This document shows, one piece after another, positions 1 through 5,272 of a stretch of 5,272 nucleotides of DNA. The position numbers were made by a program, and so were the translations under genes. Location: positions 26,172 to 31,443 of the forward strand of contig DNYJ01000012.1 of assembly GCA_003505155.1 (NCBI GenBank), read 5' to 3'. Source of the DNA: Candidatus Uhrbacteria bacterium (GTDB taxonomy: Bacteria; Patescibacteriota; Patescibacteriia; UBA9934; UBA10169). How positions within the stretch are numbered: position 1 is the first letter of the stretch; each line of letters starts with the position of its first letter. The notes below the pieces were generated by a model. It did no database searches, was not told the origin of the DNA, and was given only the letters and a program-made list of their open reading frames with translations.

Positions 1-368
1 TCGGGAATAAGCACATTGTAAGCGTCGGCGACCTCGCGCGTCATGTCGGAGAGGAGAGGATAGTTGAGTGTGCCGAGATCTTTGAGCCATGCTTTGTGCG
101 AGTGCACGCTGTCGGTCGAGCATCCGTAGACGACGGCGCCGAGCTTGTGAAAATCTGCCATCTGTTCGGAGAATTGCGTAATCTCTGTGGGGCACACGAA
201 GGTGAAGTCGAGCGGGTAGAAAAAGAGCACGACCCAGTCGCCTCGGTGATTTCGGAGGTTGAAGCGCCGAAACTCGCCATCCGAGGCGACGCCTTCGAGA
301 TTGAATTCCGGAGCTGGCTTGCCGACGCGCGCTTGCATCATGTCACAGTCAAAGATATCGTTTTCCAT
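1..368 (-). CDS. Typical 2-Cys peroxiredoxin (AhpC/Prx family), 3' end beyond window
   Basis: Thiol peroxidase that reduces hydrogen peroxide and organic hydroperoxides in the cytoplasm. The visible 122 residues cover the N-terminal part of the thioredoxin fold. The strand ending in VVLFFYPLDFTFVCPTE holds the family active site PxxxTxxC: Pro52, Thr56 and the peroxidatic Cys59. The segment YGCSTDSVHSHKAW (81-94) is typical of the AhpC/Prx1 class rather than of BCP or Prx5. The resolving cysteine and the catalytic arginine would lie beyond the left edge, so the 2-Cys assignment rests on class resemblance. The start is the ATG at 368; an in-frame stop lies six codons upstream. The Met-Met pair at residues 10-11 is an alternative start, because family members often begin just before the VGKPAPEF motif. 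No strong Shine-Dalgarno is seen. It is transcribed divergently from the DUF3179 gene. Confidence 0.95.
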   Translation of the reverse strand, partial: MENDIFDCDMMQARVGKPAPEFNLEGVASDGEFRRFNLRNHRGDWVVLFFYPLDFTFVCPTEITQFSEQMADFHKLGAVVYGCSTDSVHSHKAWLKDLGTLNYPLLSDMTREVADAYNVLIP

Positions 369-377
369 ACGAGAGAA

Positions 378-405
378 TGGTCATGAATGAGATTCCCAGT
401 ATACC
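378..405 (+). promoter_or_regulatory. Weak candidate promoter for the DUF3179-rsmI-metG run
   Basis: TGGTCA (378-383) and TATACC (400-405) are 16 nt apart; each box matches consensus at 4/6. It is placed about 40 nt before the ATG at 448 and shares its -10 core with the divergent peroxiredoxin promoter. The match is weak. Position in a 79-nt divergent gap is the main support, since a promoter for the rightward run is expected here. Confidence 0.3.
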
Positions 406-427
406 CTGTAGACGCGGGAAAGTTCAA
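398..427 (-). promoter_or_regulatory. Probable sigma70-type promoter of the peroxiredoxin gene
   Basis: On the minus strand, TTGAAC (422-427) lies 18 nt from TATACT (398-403), matching the consensus boxes at 4/6 and 5/6. Transcription would begin near 391, giving a leader of about 22 nt before the ATG at 368. The -10 box overlaps the GTATAC palindrome that also forms the core of a weaker opposite-strand candidate. Judged by eye only. Confidence 0.5.
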
Positions 428-447
428 CTGATAAACTCAAGCCTGTT

Positions 448-1467
448 ATGAAAGATCGGCAGATGATATTCGTAGCGTTTTTCGTGATTCTTGTCGTCGT
501 GATCGCGACCGTCGAGTTGCGTTCGAGGACGATCGGCCCAGCGCCTTCTATAGAAACCGAGGTGACGATGGATAATCGCTTTGTCTCGGCCGGAGTCAAT
601 AAGGACGGCATTCCAGCGATTGATGCTCCCATCTTTGTTTCCGTGAGCGACGCGGACGCCTATTTGAGTGACGACGGCCAGGGACTTTCCGTGACGCTTG
701 GCGGCATCACGCGATTTTATCCGTATCAAATTCTCGTTTGGCATGAAGTCGTCAACGATACGTTGGGCGGCGTTCCGATTGTCGTAACCTCCTGCGCCCT
801 ATGCAACTCGGGTCAAGTGTACGAACGAACGGTTGGCGGACAGACGCTCGACTTCGGCGTGTCGGGCGAAGTGTGGAACGCCAACACGATTCTCTATGAT
901 CGGCAAACCGACTCGCGCTGGATTCAGTTGTTGGGTAAAGCGGTGACGGGGAGTTTCGAAGGTATGGAGCTTGTACAGATTCCGGCACGGATCATGACGT
1001 GGGCGCAGTGGAAACAATCGTTTCCGTCCTCTCAAACGCTCTCTCGGGAAACTGGCCTTGTGCGCGACTACACTCGCAATCCGTATTTCGGTTATGAGGA
1101 GGAACGACGCGTGATGTTCCCGCTTGACGCGCGCGACGATCGCCTGCATCCCAAGGAGCTGGTTTACGGCTACATTGGTCCGGAGGGGCAAACGTCGGCC
1201 TATCCGCTTCAGTATCTCCTTGAGGAGAAAGAGATTGTGGACGAAATCGAAGGCCGTAAACTCACGATTCGTTACGATTCGTCGGGGATGTCGGCTGTGG
1301 GGGAAGACTCTGCGGGCCGTGAGACGGAAGTGATCCTTCGGCCGGCGTATTGGTATGTGTGGTATGCGTTTTTCCCAGAGACCCAACTCTATGATCCGAT
1401 CGGAGACATAAAACGCGCCGAGGAACTTACGGTTAAAGATACTCCTTCAGAACCGCAAGTAGAGTAA
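448..1467 (+). CDS. Membrane-anchored DUF3179 domain protein
   Basis: A 339-residue protein of unknown biochemical function. Residues 6-22 are a single hydrophobic helix after a short basic N-terminus (MKDRQ), read as a signal anchor or uncleaved signal peptide, so the rest should lie outside the cytoplasm. No lipobox cysteine is seen. From about residue 55 the protein follows the DUF3179 pattern: IPAIDAPIFVS, then YPYQILVWHEVVNDTLGGVP (91-110), then VVTSCALCNSGQVYER with Cys116 and Cys119, then FGVSGEVWNANTILYDRQT, then the SRETGLVRDYTRNPY block (199-213). The aromatic C-terminal strand YWYVWYAFFPETQLY (301-315) is also typical. The CxxC pair suggests metal or redox chemistry, but this is inference. 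The first ATG is chosen because it puts the hydrophobic segment right at the N-terminus; no clear Shine-Dalgarno precedes it. Its stop lies 2 nt before rsmI, implying co-transcription with translation genes. Confidence 0.93.
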   Translation: MKDRQMIFVAFFVILVVVIATVELRSRTIGPAPSIETEVTMDNRFVSAGVNKDGIPAIDAPIFVSVSDADAYLSDDGQGLSVTLGGITRFYPYQILVWHEVVNDTLGGVPIVVTSCALCNSGQVYERTVGGQTLDFGVSGEVWNANTILYDRQTDSRWIQLLGKAVTGSFEGMELVQIPARIMTWAQWKQSFPSSQTLSRETGLVRDYTRNPYFGYEEERRVMFPLDARDDRLHPKELVYGYIGPEGQTSAYPLQYLLEEKEIVDEIEGRKLTIRYDSSGMSAVGEDSAGRETEVILRPAYWYVWYAFFPETQLYDPIGDIKRAEELTVKDTPSEPQVE

Positions 1468-1469
1468 TT

Positions 1470-2150
1470 ATGCCGACTCTTTACGTTGTCGCAACGCCCA
1501 TCGGCAATTTAGAAGATCTCTCGAACCGAGCTCGCCGAGTACTCGGTTCTGTTGATCTTGTCTTGTGTGAAGATACGCGAGTAACGGGGAAGCTTCTCTC
1601 CGCGCTTGGCATTCGCGCGTCAATGCAGGCGCTTCATCAGCACAGCACATCGGCCAGACATGCGCGTTATATTGAACTTCTACGCGAGGGGAAAAATCTT
1701 GCGCTTGTTTCCGATGCCGGAACACCTAATATCTCCGACCCCGGCGGACGATTCATTGCCGATGCCATCTCCGCGCTTGGAGACGATCTCAAGGTGGCGC
1801 CGATTCCCGGCGTCTCGGCTCTCACGGCCGCTCTCTCCATCTCCGCTTTTCCGGCTGATGTGTTTACCTTTCTCGGATTTCCTCCGCACAAGAAAGGGAG
1901 GAAGAGTTTTTTCGACCGCCTTGAACGCATCGAACACACAATCGTGTTTTACGAGTCCGTCCACCGCGCACAAAAAGCGCTTGCCGAGCTTGTACGCGTG
2001 ATGCCCTCACGACAACTTCTTCTCGCGCGAGAGCTCACAAAGCTCCACGAGACGTTGTATCGAGGAACGCCAGCCGAAGTGACGGCCGTTCTCGAAGCTG
2101 ATACGATCAAGGGCGAATTCGTATTTGTGATCGCGCCCAAAAAGCTATGA
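1470..2150 (+). CDS. rsmI: 16S rRNA (cytidine(1402)-2'-O)-methyltransferase RsmI
   Basis: Transfers a methyl group from S-adenosylmethionine to the ribose of C1402 in the 16S rRNA decoding centre. The 226-residue protein shows the tetrapyrrole-methylase-like fold of the family: LYVVATPIGNLEDLS (4-18), the CEDTRVTGKLL block (33-43), VSDAGTPNISDPG (80-92), PIPGVSALTAAL (111-122), FLGFPPHKKGR (134-144), FYESVHR (160-166) and ARELTKLHETLYRGT (186-200). It stops at GEFVFVIAPKKL, the end of the catalytic core, whereas the E. coli protein is about 286 residues and continues with a C-terminal extension. The short form seems natural, because the stop overlaps the next start. The ATG begins 2 nt after the upstream stop; a weak GTAGAG stretch lies just before it. 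Assignment is secure. Confidence 0.97.
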   Translation: MPTLYVVATPIGNLEDLSNRARRVLGSVDLVLCEDTRVTGKLLSALGIRASMQALHQHSTSARHARYIELLREGKNLALVSDAGTPNISDPGGRFIADAISALGDDLKVAPIPGVSALTAALSISAFPADVFTFLGFPPHKKGRKSFFDRLERIEHTIVFYESVHRAQKALAELVRVMPSRQLLLARELTKLHETLYRGTPAEVTAVLEADTIKGEFVFVIAPKKL

Positions 2151-3628
2151 AGTTCTCTCTAACAACGCCCATCTACTACGTCAACGGCGCGCCGCATATC
2201 GGCCACGCTTACACCACGATTGCCGGCGACGTGATTGCTCAGTATCGTCGACTTCTTGGCGACGACGTTTTTTATCTCACCGGCACGGATGAAAATGCGC
2301 AGAAAAATGTCGAAGCATCAGGCGGTTCATCGCGTGAGGATGTTCAGGCGTATGTCGACAAGATGTCGGGCATTTGGGAAGAGACGTGGAAGCGCCTTCA
2401 CATTTCCCACGACGACTTCATCCGCACGACGGAGGCTCGGCACATTGAGTTTGTCGAGCAATTCTGGAAGAAGGTGGAGGCGAAGGGCGATATTTACAAA
2501 GGAACCTACGAGGGACTGTATTGCACGGGGTGCGAGGCGTATAAAACAGAAGCCGAGCTTGCCCAAGGCCTGTGTCCCGATCACAAGCGCGCTCCGGAGA
2601 AATTGAGCGAGGAGAATTACTTCTTCAAGCTCTCCGCTTATCGAGAGCGGCTTCTGGACTACATTGCGGCACACCCCGAATTCATCCAACCGGCATCTCG
2701 GCGCCATGAGATCGTATCTTACATCCGCGACTTTGCAGGCGACTTCAGCATCTCGCGCAAAAATCTCGAGTGGGGCATTCCGGTTCCGGGTGACCTGTCA
2801 CAGACGATCTACGTGTGGTTTGACGCGCTCATCAATTATATCTCGGCCGATCCGAGCCGCTGGCCGGTTGACCTTCATCTTGTCGGCAAAGACATCATCA
2901 AGTTTCATTGCGCCTACTGGCCCGCCATGCTCATGTCGGCTGGGTATGAGCTTCCCAAAACCGTTTTTGCGCATGGCTTCTTCACGATCGACGGCGAGAA
3001 GATGTCCAAGTCGCTTGGGAACGTGATTGATCCGGTTGAGCTGGTTGAGCAATATGGCAATGATGTCGTGCGGTTTCATCTTCTGCGTGAGATTCCGTTC
3101 GGCTCCGACGGCGACTTCTCGACACAGCGGCTTGTCGATCGCTACAACGGTGAACTCGGCAACGATCTCGGCAATCTCCTCCAGCGCACGCTTACCATGA
3201 CGGAAAAGTTTTGCGAGGGAAAGGCGCCGGCGATTCACGCTCCGCTGTCATCGGGTCTTGGCAATCCGTGGAATACGTACACGCAGGCCATGGAGACGTT
3301 CAGGCTCCACGATGCGCTTGAGACGGCGTGGAGTGTGATTCGTTGGATGAACGCGGTGATTGACGAAAAGAAGCCGTGGGCGATGGCGAAGGAGGGGAGG
3401 CAAGATGACATTGACGAGGTGATCTATACGCTTCTCGAATCGCTCCGCATGGTTGCGTGGATGTTGCGGCCGTTCATGCCGGAGACCTCGACGAAGATGC
3501 TTGCGTCGCTTGGGTTTGATGAAGATGTTATACTGAAGACAACGTTCCTAGAGGCTCAAGTTTGGGGAGGTCTGCCGGAAGGCCAGATCATTCGCAAAGG
3601 CGAGCCCCTCTTCCCACGTCTCGGTTGA
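2147..3628 (+). CDS. metG: Methionyl-tRNA synthetase
   Basis: Class I aminoacyl-tRNA synthetase that charges tRNA-Met with methionine using ATP. The 493-residue protein opens with TTPIYYVNGAPHIGHAY, carrying the HIGH signature at 17-20. LTGTDENAQK follows (44-53). The connective-peptide knuckle reads LYCTGCEAYKTEAEL then LCPDHK, giving Cys126, Cys129, Cys143 and His146 as probable zinc ligands. VWFDALINY (223-231), GKDIIKFH (247-254) and the KMSKS loop in GEKMSKSLGN (285-289) complete the catalytic core. The rest is the helical anticodon-binding domain, with the family segment DEKKPWAMAKE. The protein ends with that domain and has no C-terminal tRNA-binding (OB-fold) module, as in the short single-knuckle bacterial type. 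Its ATG overlaps the rsmI stop by 4 nt (ATGA), suggesting translational coupling. Confidence 0.98.
   Translation: MKFSLTTPIYYVNGAPHIGHAYTTIAGDVIAQYRRLLGDDVFYLTGTDENAQKNVEASGGSSREDVQAYVDKMSGIWEETWKRLHISHDDFIRTTEARHIEFVEQFWKKVEAKGDIYKGTYEGLYCTGCEAYKTEAELAQGLCPDHKRAPEKLSEENYFFKLSAYRERLLDYIAAHPEFIQPASRRHEIVSYIRDFAGDFSISRKNLEWGIPVPGDLSQTIYVWFDALINYISADPSRWPVDLHLVGKDIIKFHCAYWPAMLMSAGYELPKTVFAHGFFTIDGEKMSKSLGNVIDPVELVEQYGNDVVRFHLLREIPFGSDGDFSTQRLVDRYNGELGNDLGNLLQRTLTMTEKFCEGKAPAIHAPLSSGLGNPWNTYTQAMETFRLHDALETAWSVIRWMNAVIDEKKPWAMAKEGRQDDIDEVIYTLLESLRMVAWMLRPFMPETSTKMLASLGFDEDVILKTTFLEAQVWGGLPEGQIIRKGEPLFPRLG
3526..3534 (+). promoter_or_regulatory. Possible extended -10 promoter inside the metG 3' end
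   Basis: TGTTATACT matches an extended -10 element (TGn followed by TATACT, 5/6 to TATAAT). No -35 box at normal spacing is convincing. It would start transcription near 3541 and could supply cvpA-tatD independently of the upstream promoter. This is a chance-level motif inside coding sequence and is listed only as a candidate. Confidence 0.2.
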
Positions 3629-3641
3629 TAACCACCCCTAA

Positions 3642-3662
3642 CCCCTCCTTGAAAAGGAGGGG
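3642..3662. repeat. Perfect 9-bp GC-rich stem-loop between metG and cvpA
   Basis: CCCCTCCTT (3642-3650) and AAGGAGGGG (3654-3662) pair perfectly around a 3-nt GAA loop. It is preceded by a C-rich ACCACCCCTA stretch (3631-3640). No T tract follows on either strand, so it does not look like an intrinsic terminator. The GGAGG is 24 nt or more from the cvpA ATG, too far to act as its ribosome binding site. The form resembles short dispersed palindromic elements found between genes in many bacterial genomes, but copy number cannot be judged from one window. Confidence 0.7.
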
Positions 3663-3685
3663 CATCCCGCAACTTCTTCCCGCGT

Positions 3686-4174
3686 ATGACCTTCACGCCC
3701 ATTGATCTCGCGCTTCTCGTTCTCATCGCCGTGTTTATCATCTTCGGATTGTATTTTGGTCTGCTTCATACCGTCGGGAGTCTTGTTGGAGCGATCGTTG
3801 CGATCGTGGGAGCGGGCTATGCGCTCGGCTACGTTGTTGATTGGCTCTCGGCGTTTGTCTCGGTTGGACCTGTGTGGACAGTCGTCATCTTCATCGTCCT
3901 TTTTCTTATCATCAGTCGTCTGGTCGGCTTTGTTTTTTACTTGCTTGAACGGACGATCGGCATTATTGCTCGTCTCCCATTCATCTCCTCTCTCGACCAC
4001 CTGTTGGGCGGCATCCTCGGATTTCTTGAAGGCGTGGTTGTCTCGGGCGTGCTCGTTCACGCGGCGCTCGCGTATCTTCCCGCCGGAGCTTTCACCGCGT
4101 CCATCAACGTCTCGACGGTTGCCAACTGGATTTTGGGACTCACGGGATTTCTGATCGCCTGGTTGCCGTTTTAA
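3686..4174 (+). CDS. CvpA-family integral membrane protein
   Basis: A 162-residue, very hydrophobic protein of the cytoplasmic membrane. Its N-terminus, TPIDLALLVLIAVFIIFGLYFGLLHTVGSLVGAIVAI, matches the start of the CvpA (colicin V production) family: a short Asp-containing lead-in, a first helix, then a Gly-rich turn into a second helix. Predicted membrane segments by eye lie near residues 6-22, 26-47, 64-86, 107-130 and 144-161. The LDHLLGGILGFLEGVVVSGVL stretch (103-123) matches the family's conserved D-x-x-x-G-x-x-G-x-x-x-G region. The fifth segment at the extreme C-terminus goes beyond the commonly predicted four. CvpA proteins are linked to colicin V production and envelope homeostasis in Escherichia coli; the role here is unknown. 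The ATG is the first codon that leaves the initial helix intact. No good ribosome binding site is visible. Confidence 0.85.
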   Translation: MTFTPIDLALLVLIAVFIIFGLYFGLLHTVGSLVGAIVAIVGAGYALGYVVDWLSAFVSVGPVWTVVIFIVLFLIISRLVGFVFYLLERTIGIIARLPFISSLDHLLGGILGFLEGVVVSGVLVHAALAYLPAGAFTASINVSTVANWILGLTGFLIAWLPF

Positions 4175-4309
4175 GCAATCTCTCTCTTTTTTCTAGCAGA
4201 GAATATTCTTTACCTCCAACGCTTGTTTGCGATCGGGGACAAATTTTGAGAGCCTGCGGTTCCAAATTTCGTCGTGGGTCGCCCTCAACTCCAGACGCTT
4301 AATGTTCGT

Positions 4310-5170
4310 ATGCAACTTTTCGACTCCCACACGCACATCCATTTCAAAGCTTTCAATGACGACATGGAAACAGCGATTCGCCGGGCGCAAGAGGCCGGCA
4401 TTTTGATGGTAACGGTGGGGACGCAGATTGACACGTCTCGACGAGCCGTGGAGGTTGCTCGCACGCACGAGGGTGTTTGGGCGACGGTAGGACTCCATCC
4501 CAATCACACAACCGAGCAGGAGTTTATTGACGAGAACGAGGCGGTGGCGGTGGCGAAGGTGAAGACGCGCACGGAAGCATTCGATGCGGAAGCGTATCGG
4601 CCGCTCGCGCTTGATCCGAAGTGTGTCGGCATCGGCGAGTGCGGGCTTGATTATTACCGCATTCCGGAGCAGAAAATAGGCGGGGCGCCTCTGCCCCGCG
4701 AAGAGATTATCGAGACACAGAAGGAAATGGTGCGGCGGCAGTTTGAACTGGCAACGGAGGTGGGGAAGCCGGTTGTGATTCACTGCCGCGACGCGTACGC
4801 GGATCAGGCACAGATGATCGAGAAAGCGATTGACAAAGGGCAACTTGTACAGCGCGGAGTTATGCATTGCTTTACGGGAACGCTCGCTGAAGCACAGCGA
4901 TTTATCGAACTTGGTTTTCTCATCTCGTTCTCGGGCATCGTTACATTCTCGAAAGAGCTTGCCGAAGTGGCAAAGGCTCTTCCATTGGAAAAAATACTGA
5001 TTGAAACCGACGCGCCCTATCTTGCTCCAGCGCCCATGCGTGGCAAAAGAAACGAGCCGGCGTATGTCCTTCATACGGCGAAGTTTCTCGCGGAGTTCAA
5101 AGGCGTTAGGCTCGAAGAACTCTCCGAGACAACAACACAAAACGCTAAACACATCTTCAAGCTCATCTAA
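4310..5170 (+). CDS. tatD: TatD-family metal-dependent hydrolase/DNase
   Basis: A 286-residue amidohydrolase-fold enzyme; characterised relatives are Mg2+-dependent 3'-5' exonucleases acting on DNA or RNA, in the cytoplasm. Metal-site motifs appear in order: DSHTHIHF with His7 and His9, ATVGLHPN (58-65), IGECGLDYY with Glu110, VVIHCRDA with His158, MHCFTG with His186, and ETDAPYLAP with Asp234. Compared with the roughly 260-residue E. coli protein there is an insert after GLHPN (about 66-104, acidic and Ala-rich), of the kind I associate with Patescibacteria, and a small one (about 119-131) over a DNA palindrome. The ATG at 4310 is chosen because it places MQLFDSHTH as the family starts; an in-frame GTG at 4274 would add 12 unrelated residues. 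No clear Shine-Dalgarno is seen. The last 21 codons are repeated inverted beyond the terminator. Confidence 0.95.
   Translation: MQLFDSHTHIHFKAFNDDMETAIRRAQEAGILMVTVGTQIDTSRRAVEVARTHEGVWATVGLHPNHTTEQEFIDENEAVAVAKVKTRTEAFDAEAYRPLALDPKCVGIGECGLDYYRIPEQKIGGAPLPREEIIETQKEMVRRQFELATEVGKPVVIHCRDAYADQAQMIEKAIDKGQLVQRGVMHCFTGTLAEAQRFIELGFLISFSGIVTFSKELAEVAKALPLEKILIETDAPYLAPAPMRGKRNEPAYVLHTAKFLAEFKGVRLEELSETTTQNAKHIFKLI
4680..4699. repeat. GC-rich 7-bp palindrome within tatD
   Basis: GCGGGGC (4680-4686) and GCCCCGC (4693-4699) form a perfect stem around a 6-nt loop. The reading frame stays open and the element encodes the GGAPLPR stretch between Glu120 and Glu131. That places it in a small insert just after the conserved GECGLDYY motif, before the helix of QKEMVRRQFELA. 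Confidence 0.6.
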
Positions 5171-5173
5171 CAC

Positions 5174-5206
5174 AAAACCGCCTTTCGACAAGCTCAAGGC
5201 GGTTTT
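5174..5206. terminator. Intrinsic, probably bidirectional terminator after tatD
   Basis: An 11-bp perfect stem, AAAACCGCCTT (5174-5184) with AAGGCGGTTTT (5196-5206), encloses an 11-nt loop. The GGCGG stem base followed by TTTT fits an intrinsic terminator for the rightward genes, and the A tract on the left gives the same TTTT for leftward transcription. It begins 3 nt after the tatD stop, and the opposing partial gene stops just beyond it. Confidence 0.85.
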
Positions 5207-5209
5207 ATG

Positions 5210-5272
5210 TTAGGTGAGCTTGAAGATGTGTTTGGCGTTTTGTGTTGTTGTCTCGGAGAGTTCTTCGAGCCT
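5210..5272 (-). CDS. 3' end of a second TatD-like gene, convergent (partial)
   Basis: Read on the minus strand from the right edge, 20 codons and a TAA stop (5210-5212) encode RLEELSETTTQNAKHIFKLT. This equals the C-terminus of the complete TatD in 19 of 20 residues, differing only in the last one (Thr for Ile), with one further synonymous change (GCC for GCT in Ala). If real, it is the tail of a near-identical, convergently oriented tatD copy using the same terminator. The gene body lies outside the window, so length and intactness are unknown. A fold-back assembly or amplification artefact would produce the same picture, so confidence in a true second gene is limited although the sequence match itself is certain. 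Confidence 0.45.
   Translation of the reverse strand, partial: RLEELSETTTQNAKHIFKLT

Larger units (their letters stand above)
5108..5272. repeat. Long imperfect inverted repeat, 77-nt arms, spanning the tatD 3' end
   Basis: The left arm (5108-5184) and right arm (5196-5272) are reverse complements at 74 of 77 positions, around an 11-nt centre (5185-5195). The mismatched pairs are 5146/5234, 5166/5214 and 5173/5207, all transitions. The arms include the last 20 codons of tatD, its stop and the outer half of the terminator stem. The right arm reaches the window edge, so its true length is unknown. Confidence 0.95.

Noticed and set aside
96..386. A plus-strand 96-codon frame at the left edge.
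   Set aside because: The minus strand encodes an unmistakable peroxiredoxin active site here; the plus-strand frame is its complement.
799..1386. A 195-codon minus-strand open frame inside the DUF3179 gene.
   Set aside because: The sense strand has clear family motifs throughout; the antisense product is Arg- and His-rich with no domain.
2798..3238. A 146-codon minus-strand open frame inside metG.
   Set aside because: It is the shadow of the conserved catalytic and anticodon-binding regions of MetG.
3642..3662. Stem-loop as intrinsic terminator of metG, or its GGAGG as the cvpA ribosome binding site.
   Set aside because: No T tract follows on either strand, and the GGAGG is at least 24 nt from the cvpA ATG.
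4274..4309. An upstream GTG start adding 12 residues to TatD.
   Set aside because: The added residues do not resemble TatD N-termini, and the ATG at 4310 puts MQLFDSHTH at the usual family start.
4193..5197. A 334-codon minus-strand open frame covering tatD.
   Set aside because: It lies antisense to a complete TatD with all metal-site motifs, is rich in Arg, His and Leu as expected for an antisense shadow, and shows no recognisable domain.
1..5272. CRISPR array, tRNA, rRNA, insertion sequence or toxin-antitoxin pair.
   Set aside because: No regularly spaced repeats, tRNA-like cloverleaf, rRNA core sequence, transposase or small paired genes were seen on either strand.

Overview
The window is a compact, gene-dense bacterial segment of moderately high GC, judged by eye. 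It holds one divergent partial gene on the left, a five-gene rightward run, and a convergent partial gene at the right edge. Several traits together suggest a member of the Candidate Phyla Radiation (Patescibacteria): the run of housekeeping genes, an RsmI lacking the usual C-terminal extension, a short MetG with no C-terminal tRNA-binding domain, and a TatD with a long insert after its GLHP motif. This placement is an inference from gene form and order, not from a marker phylogeny.

Layout. Positions 1-368 (minus) encode the N-terminal two thirds or so of a typical 2-Cys peroxiredoxin and run off the left edge. Positions 369-447 are a short divergent promoter region. Positions 448-1467 (plus) encode a membrane-anchored DUF3179 protein. 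It is followed, 2 nt later, by rsmI (16S rRNA C1402 ribose methylation), which overlaps metG (methionyl-tRNA synthetase) by 4 nt. A 57-nt gap with a perfect GC-rich stem-loop precedes a CvpA-family membrane protein. A 135-nt gap then precedes tatD (metal-dependent nuclease/hydrolase). A strong, apparently bidirectional intrinsic terminator lies just after tatD.

The genes do not form a recognisable novel system. rsmI and metG both serve translation. cvpA and tatD are common neighbours with loosely defined roles. The peroxiredoxin and the DUF3179 protein share a divergent control region.

The most unusual feature is at the right edge. The last 20 codons of tatD, its stop codon and its downstream flank reappear in inverted orientation across the terminator, giving a 77-nt-per-arm inverted repeat with only three mismatches. 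Either a second, convergent tatD copy begins here, or the edge is a fold-back assembly or amplification artefact.
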